From positions 1,736,001-1,800,000 of the forward strand of contig OZ245029.1 of assembly GCA_965223955.1 (NCBI GenBank): DNA of 64,000 nt, read 5' to 3'. Shown one piece after another: positions 1-8,562 of the stretch. A model generated the notes under the pieces. That model was given only the letters and a program-made list of their open reading frames with translations, was not told the origin of the DNA and searched no databases. Within the stretch, counting starts at the first letter, position 1. Each line of letters starts with the position of its first letter. Source of the stretch: Bin75 sp965223955. Its GTDB lineage: Bacteria; Nitrospirota; Nitrospiria; Nitrospirales; UBA8639. The translations under genes and the position numbers were made by a program.

Positions 1-2
1 CG

Positions 3-1169
3 GCATTATCGGCTACGGTCGGAACCGGGAACATTGCCGGCGTCGCCACGGCCATCGCCCTCGGCGGGCCCGGTGCAATCTTTTATATGTGGCTCATCGC
101 GCTGTTCGGTATGGCCACCAAGTACGCCGAAGCCGTGTGTGCCGTGACCTATCGTGAAGTGGATAAGGCGGGTAAATACGTGGGTGGCCCCATGTATTAT
201 TTGCGTAACGGCGTGGGGGCATTCGCCCCGGAGTTGGGCAAATGGTTGGGGCTGGCTTTTGCCGCGTTTGGGGCCGTGGCCGCTTTTGGTATCGGTAACG
301 CGGTTCAGGTGAACTCAATGGCGGTTGCTCTGGGAGAGAGCTTCAGTGTTCCCAGGTTCCTGACGGGAATCATTGTGGCCGCACTGGTGGGGTTCGTTAT
401 CATCGGCGGAATCAAACGAATTGGCGACGTGGCCGGCAAATTGGTACCTGCCATGATCGTGCTCTACGTCGGGGCCGCGCTGCTGATTATTCTCATCAAT
501 ATTGCTAAAGTGCCGGAGGCCATTGCCCTGATTTTCGAATACGCCTTCACTCCTGCGGCAGCAACGGGCGGCTTTGCCGGGGCGGCCGTGGCGGCGGCCG
601 TCCGTTTCGGGGTGGCCCGCGGGGTGTTTTCCAATGAGTCCGGCTTGGGTTCCGCAGCCATCGCCCATGCTGCCGCCAAGACCAATAGTCCCGTCAGGCA
701 GGGCCTTATCGCCATGCTGGGCACCTTTATCGATACCATCATCGTCTGTACCATGACCGCGCTGGTGATTCTGACCTCCGGTGCCTGGACCGTGATGGGT
801 GCGGATGGCGGAGGTCTGACCGGCGCGGCACTCACGTCCACGGCCTTTCACCTTTCCATTGCCGGTGGCCAATATATCGTCACCATTGCGTTGGTCGTCT
901 TTGCGTTCACCACCATTCTCGGTTGGTCCTATTACGGTGAGCGATGCTGGCAATACCTGTTCAGTGAAAACAGCCTGATCGTCTACCGCGTGTTGTGGAT
1001 AGTGGCGGCACTGGGCTTTGCCAACATGAAGGTGGATTTCGTCTGGAATTTGTCCGACACCCTCAATGGCTTGATGGCGGTGCCCAACCTGGTGGGCTTG
1101 TTGTTGCTGGCGCCGATGGTGTTCAAAGTGACGCGAGAATATTTTGACGCGCAGAAGAAGTCGGCCTGA
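3..1169 (+). CDS. Sodium:alanine symporter family (AGCS) protein, 5' end outside the window
   Basis: Secondary carrier of the inner membrane that imports alanine, glycine or a similar small amino acid with sodium. The reading frame is open from the first bases of the window, so the start lies upstream. About 388 residues are visible of a family length near 450. Right at the edge it has the conserved AGCS segment (SATVGTGNIAGVATAI, then GGPGAIFYMW and ATKYAE). Several hydrophobic helices follow, and the family's FSNESGLGSAAIAHAAA block lies about half way along. The C-terminus is a normal hydrophilic tail. It is followed by a gap before genes on the opposite strand, so it ends its transcription unit. 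The substrate cannot be read from the sequence. The family call is firm. Confidence 0.93.
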   Translation, partial: ALSATVGTGNIAGVATAIALGGPGAIFYMWLIALFGMATKYAEAVCAVTYREVDKAGKYVGGPMYYLRNGVGAFAPELGKWLGLAFAAFGAVAAFGIGNAVQVNSMAVALGESFSVPRFLTGIIVAALVGFVIIGGIKRIGDVAGKLVPAMIVLYVGAALLIILINIAKVPEAIALIFEYAFTPAAATGGFAGAAVAAAVRFGVARGVFSNESGLGSAAIAHAAAKTNSPVRQGLIAMLGTFIDTIIVCTMTALVILTSGAWTVMGADGGGLTGAALTSTAFHLSIAGGQYIVTIALVVFAFTTILGWSYYGERCWQYLFSENSLIVYRVLWIVAALGFANMKVDFVWNLSDTLNGLMAVPNLVGLLLLAPMVFKVTREYFDAQKKSA

Positions 1170-1367
1170 TGGCCGGAAGGCTAACGGATGATGAGAAGAG
1201 GTCTTGACACGGTTGCCAAAATACTTGCGGGTCGTCGGGTGATTTCCGGATAGGGGTAGGGCGGAGGCGTAATCGGCGCGCCGTGACGTGATGCCCGTTT
1301 CACGGGTCGAACGAGATTTTGGCGGTTAGGAACAGCGTACGTCCCCTGGCGGAATCCTGCGTGAAGT

Positions 1368-1508
1368 CTACTTGCTCTTGGGTAGCTGTGGACGGACCGC
1401 GATTGCCGATATTGCCGCCATGACAATCACAGCGAGGACCAGTATCGTATTAGCACTGCGTTTACTGAACAGCAGACGTGAAATCCGACTACGTGGTGAC
1501 TCGCTCAT
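1368..1508 (-). CDS. Small single-span membrane protein (46 aa), unrecognised
   Basis: Short gene in a stretch that otherwise looks empty. A GGGAGAG Shine-Dalgarno motif lies about seven bases before the ATG. The 46-residue product has a basic, serine-rich head (SPRSRISRLLFSKRS), one hydrophobic helix of about 20 residues (ILVLAVIVMAAISAIAV) and a short tail ending in KSK. That is the layout of a small inner-membrane peptide with the N-terminus inside. I know no family for it. Its stop is about 200 bases from the symporter end on the opposite strand, and the exported hypothetical protein next to it is encoded upstream and in the other direction of travel. No toxin partner or antisense RNA is evident. 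The good ribosome site and clean membrane topology support a real gene; the short length limits confidence. Confidence 0.5.
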   Translation of the reverse strand: MSESPRSRISRLLFSKRSANTILVLAVIVMAAISAIAVRPQLPKSK

Positions 1509-1576
1509 TTAAAAGCTCTCCCTCGTTGCATCCTTGAGGAATGATTATGATCGTATGACAATTTTATACATGACGT

Positions 1577-2119
1577 CTAATGCCCACAATCCCATTCCTG
1601 TTGTAACTCTTGCACGATTTCCAGCCATTCCATGGTTTGCTGGTGAAGGGGTTCATGCAGTGCCCGGCCCGTTGCCGTGACGGCATTATTCTTCAATGCC
1701 CGTTCGGCATGTTGCCTGCCCAGGGAGAGTAACGAGCAGATTCCGGACGAGACAGGGGGTCGCTCTCCGCTCTGTTGAAACAGGGCCATGGCACGATAGA
1801 CCTGTTCCTGGGTTCGAAACAGATCGACCATGAGGCGGTAGGGCGGTTGAGTTGTGTCAGGCCCCTGTTGCTTGCTGAGTTGAGAAGCCAGCAAGGCGGC
1901 CCGGCCGATACTGATAGCCGCGCCCTGGGAGTCTCCTTGTGCCATGGAGTCTTCCGCTTGCGTTTGGAGCCGTGAGAGTTCTCTGTCTGCATTGGTGGCT
2001 TGGACCGTACCGGATGGAACGCAGACAACGAGCACGAGCAGAGTCACAGCACAGGTGATCCTGAGCGAAGCGACCCCTTTTTTCCCTCCGTAAGGGGAGT
2101 AGGTGTGGTAGAAACACAT
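1577..2119 (-). CDS. Exported hypothetical protein, helical
   Basis: About 180 residues. A positively charged start (GGKKG) is followed by a hydrophobic stretch (CAVTLLVLVVCV) and a probable signal-peptidase site near GTVQA, so the mature protein should be periplasmic or outer-membrane associated. The rest is predicted helical, with heptad-like glutamine-rich segments (RELSRLQTQAEDSMAQGDSQGAA reads like a TPR-type start). I recognise no named family. The start is uncertain: the bases encoding residues just before the hydrophobic core resemble the dispersed motif CTTCGCTCAGGAT seen elsewhere in the window. A repeat may therefore have replaced the original 5' end, and the present start (ATG at 2119 or 2125) may be secondary. 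Confidence 0.55.
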   Translation of the reverse strand: MCFYHTYSPYGGKKGVASLRITCAVTLLVLVVCVPSGTVQATNADRELSRLQTQAEDSMAQGDSQGAAISIGRAALLASQLSKQQGPDTTQPPYRLMVDLFRTQEQVYRAMALFQQSGERPPVSSGICSLLSLGRQHAERALKNNAVTATGRALHEPLHQQTMEWLEIVQELQQEWDCGH

Positions 2120-2298
2120 GCCCAAGGGGTACCGGGTCTCACAGTCCTCGCCGCAGCCTCTACCTCCCCTACACCCCTCCCGATCCTTCGGCTACGCTCA
2201 GGACAAGCAAAGGAGGGGACAGGCGGGGTGGAAATGGTCAACGAATGAGTGAACACATACCGGAATGTTGGTTCTGCGTGGATTGTCACAAAACGGGG

Positions 2299-3399
2299 CT
2301 ACATGATTTGATAGTCGAGGTCCACCATTTTCGTGGCAACGTTGGCGGCTTCCCGAAGTTTTCTCATTTCGTCTGATGTGTCTCGAATGAGCCAGATCCT
2401 GCTGTTGAGTTGTTCGATCGGTTCGATGGATTTTTCATTTCGGAGGTTGGCAATTGACCAGACCACTTCGGTGAGTACCGGAAAATCGATGTCGGATGAC
2501 TCGTCCATGTCTTCCAAATTTTTGTTGAGATAGTCGAGTAACGGTGGAGTGATATTGGGGTCGCCGGTGAGGGCGCCGACCAATCCCAGCCCCTTGGCCG
2601 CGGCGGCCTGAATTTTCGAGTTTTTTGTCGTGATAAAAATGTCAGTGAGGATGGGGGTTGCCGAACTGCCCAGTCCGGCCAAGGCGATAATCGCTTCTTC
2701 GGCATATTCGGTGTTTTCGTCTCTGGCCAATTTCACCAAATGGGGAAAGGCGTGTTTTGATTGAACCCGTGAAAGCGTGGACAGAATGCGAAGTTTACGG
2801 CGTTTATCCGTATCCGGAGCCTGCAAGAGTTGAGCCAAACGGTCGGTATGTCCCCATTCCGTGGCAATCATGACCGGAAAATCGAATTCCTGTAATTTCA
2901 GGTTTAATTGGTCCATGGCGTACTGTCCGGAGCTTTTGGCTTTGGCTTTTCGAGCTGCGGCATAGGCATCGACGAAATCGGTTCGTGTTTCTTTATACCA
3001 ACCTAAATCCCGGCCATCGAGTCGATAATTGAAAAGGCAGGCCGGCCCAGTCCACAGTCGAGCGGGGGCGTCGGCCAATTCCGCGTCTCCACCCGAGCTC
3101 GTCGTGCCTGACCACCGTTTCCGTTCTTCGCATTTGACTCGAAATTCTACGTCATGGGGTTCTTTTCGGTTGGTCACAACGTTGTATCCGATTGCCTCCA
3201 ACCGTGTCTTTGCCGTTGTCAGCAGATCGGCTGGTGGAACGCGTCCGTTTTCCGTCAGAGCAAGGCCGTTGAGGTATATGGTTGTGGCCTTGGCTAATTG
3301 TGCCTTTTGCTCGTTTGTCATGTGGGTTCGGCGTGCCATGCTTTCGGTCGTGGCCGTCAACAAAAATAAACAGACGAGTATTCCGGACAAGTATCTCAT
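2299..3399 (-). CDS. Exported HEAT-repeat protein, copy A
   Basis: 366 residues with a clear signal peptide (MRYLSGILVCLFLLTATTES) and a perfect AGGAGG ribosome site eight bases before the ATG. After an N-terminal domain with conserved ARRTHMTNEQKAQL and VKCEERKRW segments, the C-terminal half is built of HEAT-like helical pairs (for example AEEAIIALAGLGSSATPIL and AAAAKGLGLVGALTG). HEAT arrays are protein-binding scaffolds, so a periplasmic docking or assembly role is likely, but no ligand can be named. The next gene upstream (3590-4696) is a full-length paralogue with the same domain order and many shared blocks, which indicates a tandem duplication that has since diverged. No enzyme motif is visible. 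Confidence 0.8.
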   Translation of the reverse strand: MRYLSGILVCLFLLTATTESMARRTHMTNEQKAQLAKATTIYLNGLALTENGRVPPADLLTTAKTRLEAIGYNVVTNRKEPHDVEFRVKCEERKRWSGTTSSGGDAELADAPARLWTGPACLFNYRLDGRDLGWYKETRTDFVDAYAAARKAKAKSSGQYAMDQLNLKLQEFDFPVMIATEWGHTDRLAQLLQAPDTDKRRKLRILSTLSRVQSKHAFPHLVKLARDENTEYAEEAIIALAGLGSSATPILTDIFITTKNSKIQAAAAKGLGLVGALTGDPNITPPLLDYLNKNLEDMDESSDIDFPVLTEVVWSIANLRNEKSIEPIEQLNSRIWLIRDTSDEMRKLREAANVATKMVDLDYQIM

Positions 3400-3589
3400 T
3401 ATGAATCCTCCTGACAGGAATCAGGGTGAACCTGGAAAACCGGTGACTGGGATCTGAATAGTACCGAATAATGGGTATGAATGGAAAGAGGGGTCATTTC
3501 CCATTTCATGGGATCTCTCATGCCATGTCTGGTGGTATCATGCGACGAAGGATTACCGTTGCGATGCATGATTGTCGTATTGTGGGGTG

Positions 3590-4696
3590 TTAACTTATGT
3601 GTCCGTCCAGGTCGAGTTGCTTATACGTCCAATTCGCCGCCTCCCGAAGGTCTGCCATTTCTTTCGAGGTATCTCTGATTAACCAGACTTTCTGATTCAA
3701 CTCGTCCATGGGTTCGAGGGAGTTCTCGTCTCTCAGTTTGCCGAGGCTCCAGACGACTTCGGTTAAGACGGGGAAATTAATGTCGGCTGATGAGTTGAAA
3801 TTCTTCAAGGCGGTTTTGAGGTATTCAAGAAGCGGAGGAATGGCCGTTGGGTTTCCACTACTCCCTGCCACGTTACCCAAGGCCTTGGCTGCTGCGGCCT
3901 GAATCTCGGGTTGTGTTGAAGATTGAAATAAATCGGTGAGAAAGGGGATGGAATTTTCTCCTACGCCGGTGAGCGCTTCCACGGCTTCCTGTGCCAGATC
4001 TTTATCTTGCATCAGCTTTGTGAGACGAGGCAGTGCCGATTCGGCTTCTATTTCGTTCAACATGGAGAGAATAAAGAGTTTACGGATTTTCAGAGTATTT
4101 GAAGCGTCTAGAAGTGTCATGAGCCGGTCGGGTTGCCCCCATTCTGCTGCCAATAGAACCGGAAAATCGTATTGTTTGAGGCGTTCGGCTAATTTGGTGA
4201 GCGCATAGGTCCCCGCATCTTTGGCTTCTGCCGATTTGGCGGCCTGCATGGCATCCTGGAAGGACGTCCGGACTTCCTTATACCATCCGAGATTCCGGCC
4301 ATCGAGCGAATAGGTCAATAAACACGCGGGTCCTTTCCAGAGTCTCGATGGAGCATCAAACAGTTCGGCGTCTCCCCCTTCTGCGGTGGTCCCGGTCCAC
4401 GTTTTTCGCTCTTCACACTTCACTTTGAATTCAACGTCGTGGGCTTGCTTTCGATCGACGATCACGGAAAATCCGACTTCTTGCAGCCGTTGAGAGACGA
4501 GAGCCTGAAGATGTTCGGAATTGGTTCGTCCCTTTTCGGTCAGGGCAAGAGCATTCACGAATACGGCTTGAGCCTTTTGAAGTTGGTGCTTTTGCTCTGG
4601 TGTTAAGTGGGTTCGGCGAGCAGAACTCTGAGGAACAAGAACGATTGAGACGCTGAAGACCGCACAGAGTATGAGAACAACGGGCCAGCTTTTCAT
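3590..4696 (-). CDS. Exported HEAT-repeat protein, copy B
   Basis: Paralogue of the gene at 2299-3399. The ATG at 4696 (product begins MKSWPVVLILC) is preferred over upstream in-frame starts, because AGAGG lies seven bases before it and it opens directly into a signal peptide. The mature protein begins with the ARRTHLTPEQKHQLQKA block shared with copy A. Next come the shared VKCEERKTW, GGDAELFDAPSRLWKGPACL and GRNLGWYKE blocks, then HEAT-like repeats to the end (LDEL/MDELNQKVWLIRDTS). The N-terminal domain is better conserved between the copies than the HEAT array, which suggests that the two bind different partners. About 190 bases without features separate the two copies. Confidence 0.8.
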   Translation of the reverse strand: MKSWPVVLILCAVFSVSIVLVPQSSARRTHLTPEQKHQLQKAQAVFVNALALTEKGRTNSEHLQALVSQRLQEVGFSVIVDRKQAHDVEFKVKCEERKTWTGTTAEGGDAELFDAPSRLWKGPACLLTYSLDGRNLGWYKEVRTSFQDAMQAAKSAEAKDAGTYALTKLAERLKQYDFPVLLAAEWGQPDRLMTLLDASNTLKIRKLFILSMLNEIEAESALPRLTKLMQDKDLAQEAVEALTGVGENSIPFLTDLFQSSTQPEIQAAAAKALGNVAGSSGNPTAIPPLLEYLKTALKNFNSSADINFPVLTEVVWSLGKLRDENSLEPMDELNQKVWLIRDTSKEMADLREAANWTYKQLDLDGHIS

Positions 4697-4885
4697 AAGA
4701 AGCCTCTTTTCGCATGGGCCGGGCATGCAGTGAGGGTGGCTACTTTTCCGTACTTTTCCTACTATACTCCCGGTTCACAAAAAGCAACAAGCCTTTGAAT
4801 AGTCCTCAGTTAAGCAGGATGATTGAGTCCTGCAATCAGCAATGAGTTGAATGGGCTTACAATCCACGATATACTCCCCGGAATT

Positions 4886-5764
4886 ATGTTGAAAGGGAAG
4901 AAAATAGCAATCATCGGAGCGGGGAACATGGCGGAAGCCATCGTGTCCGGTTTGTTGAAAAAGGGCTTAGTCAATGCCGGCCAGATTTGTGCGACGGATG
5001 TGGACTCTCAACGGTTGGCGCATTTCCGGAAAACTTTTAGGGTCCGTGTGTCTCACGATAACAAAAAATCTGCAAAATCCAGTGATATCATTATGTTGTC
5101 CGTAAAACCTCAAGTTATGAATAATGTTTTGGATGGCCTGGATTTATCTCGCGGTGCCGATCAACTTATTGTCACCATTGCGGCGGGGGTTCCTATCGCG
5201 ACCATCATTTCAGGATTACATCCGGAGGCTCGTGTGGTCCGGGCCATGCCCAACACCCCGGCTGTTGTCTTGGAAGGCGTGACAGCCCTGGCTGGCGGAC
5301 CCGGGGTGACGGCCGAACAAATAAAGATGGCCAAGGCGGTATTTGAGGCAATGGGACAAGTCGTTGTGGTTGATGAATCGCACTTGGATGCCGTGACCGG
5401 TCTGAGCGGAGGAGGGCCGGCGTACGTGTACCTCTTTATCGAAGCGTTGGCCGATGGGGGCGTGAAAATGGGGCTGTCCCGCTCTCATGCCCAACTATTG
5501 GCGGCGCAAACGGTGTTGGGTGCGGCAAAGATGGTTATCGAAACGAAGGAACATCCCGGCGTGTTAAAAGACCAGGTGGCTTCACCTGGCGGGACGACCA
5601 TTGCCGGATTACACCGACTCGAGAAAGGACGCCTGCGGGGGACGGTGATAGGCGCCGTTGAGAGCGCAACTCTTCGTTGTCAGGAGTTAAGACAACAGGC
5701 TATTGTCTCCAGGGAATCCTCTGCTGCACCCCTGCCGGTGAAGCGAACTGCGTCGGGTCGTTGA
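4886..5764 (+). CDS. proC: Pyrroline-5-carboxylate reductase
   Basis: Last step of proline synthesis: NAD(P)H-dependent reduction of pyrroline-5-carboxylate. The Rossmann motif AIIGAGNMAEA is at the N-terminus. MPNTPA, the substrate-site GLSGGGPAYVYLFIEALADGGV and the C-terminal DQVASPGGTTIAGLH signature are all present. An in-frame TTG at 4823 would add 21 residues, but the ATG at 4886 places the dinucleotide motif where the family has it. The tail after about residue 270 (basic, Ser/Pro-rich) is longer than usual. The next gene downstream (5842) is on the same strand 77 bases away. putA, encoding the catabolic counterpart, is in the same window at 49.8 kb. Confidence 0.95.
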   Translation: MLKGKKIAIIGAGNMAEAIVSGLLKKGLVNAGQICATDVDSQRLAHFRKTFRVRVSHDNKKSAKSSDIIMLSVKPQVMNNVLDGLDLSRGADQLIVTIAAGVPIATIISGLHPEARVVRAMPNTPAVVLEGVTALAGGPGVTAEQIKMAKAVFEAMGQVVVVDESHLDAVTGLSGGGPAYVYLFIEALADGGVKMGLSRSHAQLLAAQTVLGAAKMVIETKEHPGVLKDQVASPGGTTIAGLHRLEKGRLRGTVIGAVESATLRCQELRQQAIVSRESSAAPLPVKRTASGR

Positions 5765-5841
5765 CGTCAAGGCATGTGACGGAAAACCGTCTTGGGTCAG
5801 GTGAAATTGAATAGAGCGCGAAGAGAAGAAAGGAGTTCATT

Positions 5842-6030
5842 GTGCAGTATTGGGTAAAAGTGGTGTTTACCGATAACCAGGAACTCATGGTCAGTGATGC
5901 TCTTCGTCATACGATCAGCGATGATATGGAAATCCTGGAAATTGACACTCCCAAGGAGGTCATCATTATCCCCCTCAAACAATTGAAATATTTTTCGTGT
6001 GATGCCGCGGTCTTCAGTCATAAAAAATAA
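5842..6030 (+). CDS. Small hypothetical protein (62 aa)
   Basis: Starts with GTG seven bases after AGGAG, which is a convincing ribosome site. The protein is short, without signal peptide or membrane segment, and alternates beta-like strands (QYWVKVVFTDNQELMVSDALR, MEILEIDTPKEVIIIPLKQLKYF). It reads as a compact beta-rich domain ending in a lysine tail. I do not recognise a family. It lies directly downstream of proC on the same strand and may share its transcript, but nothing in the sequence ties it to proline metabolism. Confidence 0.65.
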   Translation: MQYWVKVVFTDNQELMVSDALRHTISDDMEILEIDTPKEVIIIPLKQLKYFSCDAAVFSHKK

Positions 6031-6151
6031 CGGCATGTCCTGAACCGTAATCGACGTGCGTCGACTAAATTCCATGTAAAAGGCCGTATTGTGAGAATAC
6101 CGTGGGGCAGGTATGGAGAGACGAGTTACATCTCATACTGAGGAAGAGGAA

Positions 6152-6820
6152 ATGAATCAGCGCCGGCACTTGCTGGCGCTGGCTCGGAAAGGGGACCAAA
6201 AGGCCGTTAATCAGCTCATGGAATTGTATCAGGTTCGGGTGTACAGCGGTGACAGTCTTAAATCCACGAAAATTCGTAAATCGCTTCCGGTGCTCAGTCC
6301 TCCCAAGCCTAAAGAAACGACTTCTCCTTCCAAGCCGAAGCCTGTCAAGAGACACAAAGTTGTGGCAAAAAAACCTAAGGCCACACCGAAAGTCACTCGC
6401 CCTGCAGCTTCGAAGGCCGTCCAGTCGGCCAAATCTGCGTCATCGAAGCCGACTCGATCAAAAACAAAAGTTTCTCCTAAAAAGCAGATCAAGCGCCTCA
6501 AGCCCGTTCGCAAACCGAAGGCGACCCTGAAGGCTCAACCTTCCCCGAAAAAGATTTCTCGCAAAGTTCCTTCTAAAGGTGCGGTGAAAAAAGGGAGTAT
6601 CCGCAAACCGACATCCAGGATCCAGGTGCAGCCTCGTACTCAAGCAAAATCCAAGGCAAAAGCTCCCAAGGCAAAAGCTTCCAAGGTCAAAGCTCCCAAA
6701 GTCAAAGCTCCCAAAGTCAAAGTTCCCAAGGTCAAAGCTGAAACCAGGGTTAAGACCAGGACTCAGGCTACGAAAAAGGCAACGTTCACACCGGCCTCAA
6801 AAGCTAAACGGTCGCGCTGA
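6152..6820 (+). CDS. Lysine/proline/alanine-rich histone H1-like protein
   Basis: About 222 residues. The first 30 form an ordinary helical segment (RRHLLALARKGDQKAVNQLMELYQV). The remainder is low complexity and very basic, with Lys-Pro, Lys-Ala and Ser repeats, including a run of five-residue units of the type KVKAP near residues 175-200. The composition is that of eukaryotic H1 tails and of bacterial AlgP/Hc1-like nucleoid proteins, so DNA or RNA binding is the likeliest role. The start at 6152 follows a GAGGAAGAGG purine tract. An in-frame ATG at 6113 would add 13 residues without a ribosome site. Tandem codon repeats in the tail make its length prone to change by slippage. Confidence 0.75.
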   Translation: MNQRRHLLALARKGDQKAVNQLMELYQVRVYSGDSLKSTKIRKSLPVLSPPKPKETTSPSKPKPVKRHKVVAKKPKATPKVTRPAASKAVQSAKSASSKPTRSKTKVSPKKQIKRLKPVRKPKATLKAQPSPKKISRKVPSKGAVKKGSIRKPTSRIQVQPRTQAKSKAKAPKAKASKVKAPKVKAPKVKVPKVKAETRVKTRTQATKKATFTPASKAKRSR

Positions 6821-6933
6821 CCATGATCGTTTGACAACCGTTGCACAAAGCACCATTCAACTTTTCATGTTGGGAAACGAACGGAATTTCGATCCGGCGC
6901 AAAAGGAAGCTAAACGATCGTAGGAAAAATTGT

Positions 6934-7230
6934 TTAGCGAACGGCTACGCGCAACCCACCGGCCGCAAGTTTATGTGCGATCGTTTCAGCTGACTTTTGA
7001 GTTCCCTGATAGACTTGGGCGTTTCCCTGGTGATCGATGCGCCAAGCCAACTCAAAGGCTTTGGATGAAGTCATGCCGGGAATATGCCGGCAAAACAAGT
7101 CAATGACTTGTTGATACGTGTGACAGTCGCAATTATAAACGATCACTTCAGCTTCAAAGTCACGACCGTCGTCCAGACCGGTTTCTTTTTCCGTGACTTC
7201 CGTCACTTCTGTCGTGGGAAGAGTGCTCAT
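6934..7230 (-). CDS. ClpS-like adaptor protein
   Basis: About 98 residues. After a threonine/glutamate-rich flexible head (TTEVTEVTEKETG) comes a ClpS-type core: VIVYNCDCHTYQQVIDLF, then PGMTSSKAFELAWRIDHQGNAQVYQG and SAETIAHKL. ClpS binds the ClpA N-domain and delivers N-degron substrates to ClpAP. The first core strand normally reads NDDYTPMEFV; here it is NCDCHTYQQVI, so the peptide pocket may differ and the protein could be a divergent paralogue with another cargo. No clpA lies in the window. Translation probably starts at ATG 7230; an upstream in-frame TTG at 7245 would add five residues. Confidence 0.75.
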   Translation of the reverse strand: MSTLPTTEVTEVTEKETGLDDGRDFEAEVIVYNCDCHTYQQVIDLFCRHIPGMTSSKAFELAWRIDHQGNAQVYQGTQKSAETIAHKLAAGGLRVAVR

Positions 7231-7336
7231 ACGGTTTTTGGACAATTCATTGTACCCATGGGGTGCAGATCACACAATATGGAGAATGTTGTTTTGAATT
7301 TTCCGTCACGCTTGCATGACGGAAAGGGGAGGGCAC

Positions 7337-8344
7337 TTGAGTAGAACCATACTCGTGACGGGGGCAGCGGGATTTATCGGGAGCCATACGGTCCAGGCGC
7401 TGGCGAACAGAGGCGATCGGGTTGTGGGTCTGGATAACCTCAACGACTATTATGACCCCGCCAGGAAGCGCGCCAATTTAGACGAAGTCCGCCAGGCCTT
7501 GAGTGAGAGTGGCTCAAGCGAAGCCTTTACGTTTATCCAGGGAGACATTCGAGACCGGCAAACCGTGGAGGAGATATTCGTATCCTATGAGATTGAGGGA
7601 ATCGTGCACTTGGCGGCGATGGCCGGCGTTCGTGTCTCGATTGAGAATCCCCACCTCTATTGCGACGTCAATATAAACGGCACGCTGCATTTGTTGGATG
7701 CCGCCGTTGGAAGGATTGGGATCCAAGCCCGGCGTTCCTCGTTCCCCACTTTTGTCTTTGCTTCCACCTCGTCCGTGTATGGTAACGCCCAAGCCATCCC
7801 CTTTAAGGAAAACGATCCCTGTAATCGACCCTTGGCTCCTTATGCGGCCAGCAAGAAGGCCGGGGAGTTGTTGGGCTATTCGTATCATCACTTGTATGGG
7901 TTGCCGTTTACGGCAGTCAGATTTTTCACGGTGTATGGACCGAGGGGACGTCCGGACATGATGGCCTATAAGGTGCTGGACAATATCTTTTTCGGTCATG
8001 AAGTCCCGCTCTATAATTCGGGAAACATGCGCCGGGACTGGACGTTCGTGAGTGATATTGTTCAAGGCGTGGTCAATGCCGTCGACCGGCCGTTGGGGTA
8101 CGAAGTCATGAACCTCGGAAGAGGAGAGCCCGTTTCATTGGCAGAGTTCGTTCAAGTGATCGAAGAATGCGTCGGACAAAAGGCCAAGGTCGTTTCCGCC
8201 CCCATGCCTGAGGCTGACATCGTCGCGACCTGCGCCGATATTGCCAAGGCGCGAGAGTTATTGGGCTATGATCCGCAATTTTCGGTGCGCGAAGGGGTCA
8301 GTCGGTTTTGGGCGTGGTATCAGAAGAACGTGTTGGGTCGATGA
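7337..8344 (+). CDS. NAD-dependent epimerase/dehydratase, UDP-glucuronate 4-epimerase type
   Basis: Extended SDR enzyme acting on a nucleotide sugar. It has ILVTGAAGFIGSH at the N-terminus, DNLNDYYDPARK (typical of UDP-glucuronate 4-epimerases), GIVHLAAMAGVR, the SSSVYG-type block FASTSSVYGNA, catalytic YAASKKAGE and RFFTVYGPRGRPDM. The product would be UDP-galacturonate or a similar precursor for cell-surface polysaccharide. The TTG at 7337 is favoured because GGGGAGGG lies just before it; the in-frame ATG at 7316 would put that tract inside the gene and add seven residues. The gene is isolated from the polysaccharide island at 20-35 kb, but its product could feed it. Confidence 0.9.
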   Translation: MSRTILVTGAAGFIGSHTVQALANRGDRVVGLDNLNDYYDPARKRANLDEVRQALSESGSSEAFTFIQGDIRDRQTVEEIFVSYEIEGIVHLAAMAGVRVSIENPHLYCDVNINGTLHLLDAAVGRIGIQARRSSFPTFVFASTSSVYGNAQAIPFKENDPCNRPLAPYAASKKAGELLGYSYHHLYGLPFTAVRFFTVYGPRGRPDMMAYKVLDNIFFGHEVPLYNSGNMRRDWTFVSDIVQGVVNAVDRPLGYEVMNLGRGEPVSLAEFVQVIEECVGQKAKVVSAPMPEADIVATCADIAKARELLGYDPQFSVREGVSRFWAWYQKNVLGR

Positions 8345-8415
8345 AGACAGCAGCCTTACCCGTGCGTGCGAATTCTTGCCACTCCGGTAACGTGGTGATA
8401 GAGTGAGTCTCCCGT

Positions 8416-8501
8416 GCTGGAGTGGTGAAACAGGCAGACACCCGGGACTTAAAATCCCGTGCTTCGCAAGAAGCGTGCCGGTTCAAGTCCGGCCTCCAGC
8501 A
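8416..8501 (+). tRNA. tRNA-Leu (anticodon TAA)
   Basis: Complete type II tRNA with a long variable arm. The acceptor GCTGGAG pairs with CTCCAGC, followed by discriminator A and an encoded CCA at 8502-8504. The anticodon stem-loop (CCGGGACTTAAAATCCCG) carries TAA. The variable arm is TGCTTCGCAAGAAGC, and the T-arm GCCGGTTCAAGTCCGGC is intact. The first REP cluster of the window begins about 60 bases downstream, a usual kind of integration neighbourhood. Confidence 0.96.
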
Positions 8502-8562
8502 CCACTTATCCCGCCCGTATCGGTCACGTTACCGAGTCTGCTTTTCTTGGATTTCCAGTCGT

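Noticed and set aside
1181..1426. 81-codon minus-strand frame beside the symporter
   Set aside because: No ribosome site and unnatural composition; the 46-aa frame at 1368-1508, which overlaps it in another frame, has both start signals and a plausible membrane helix.
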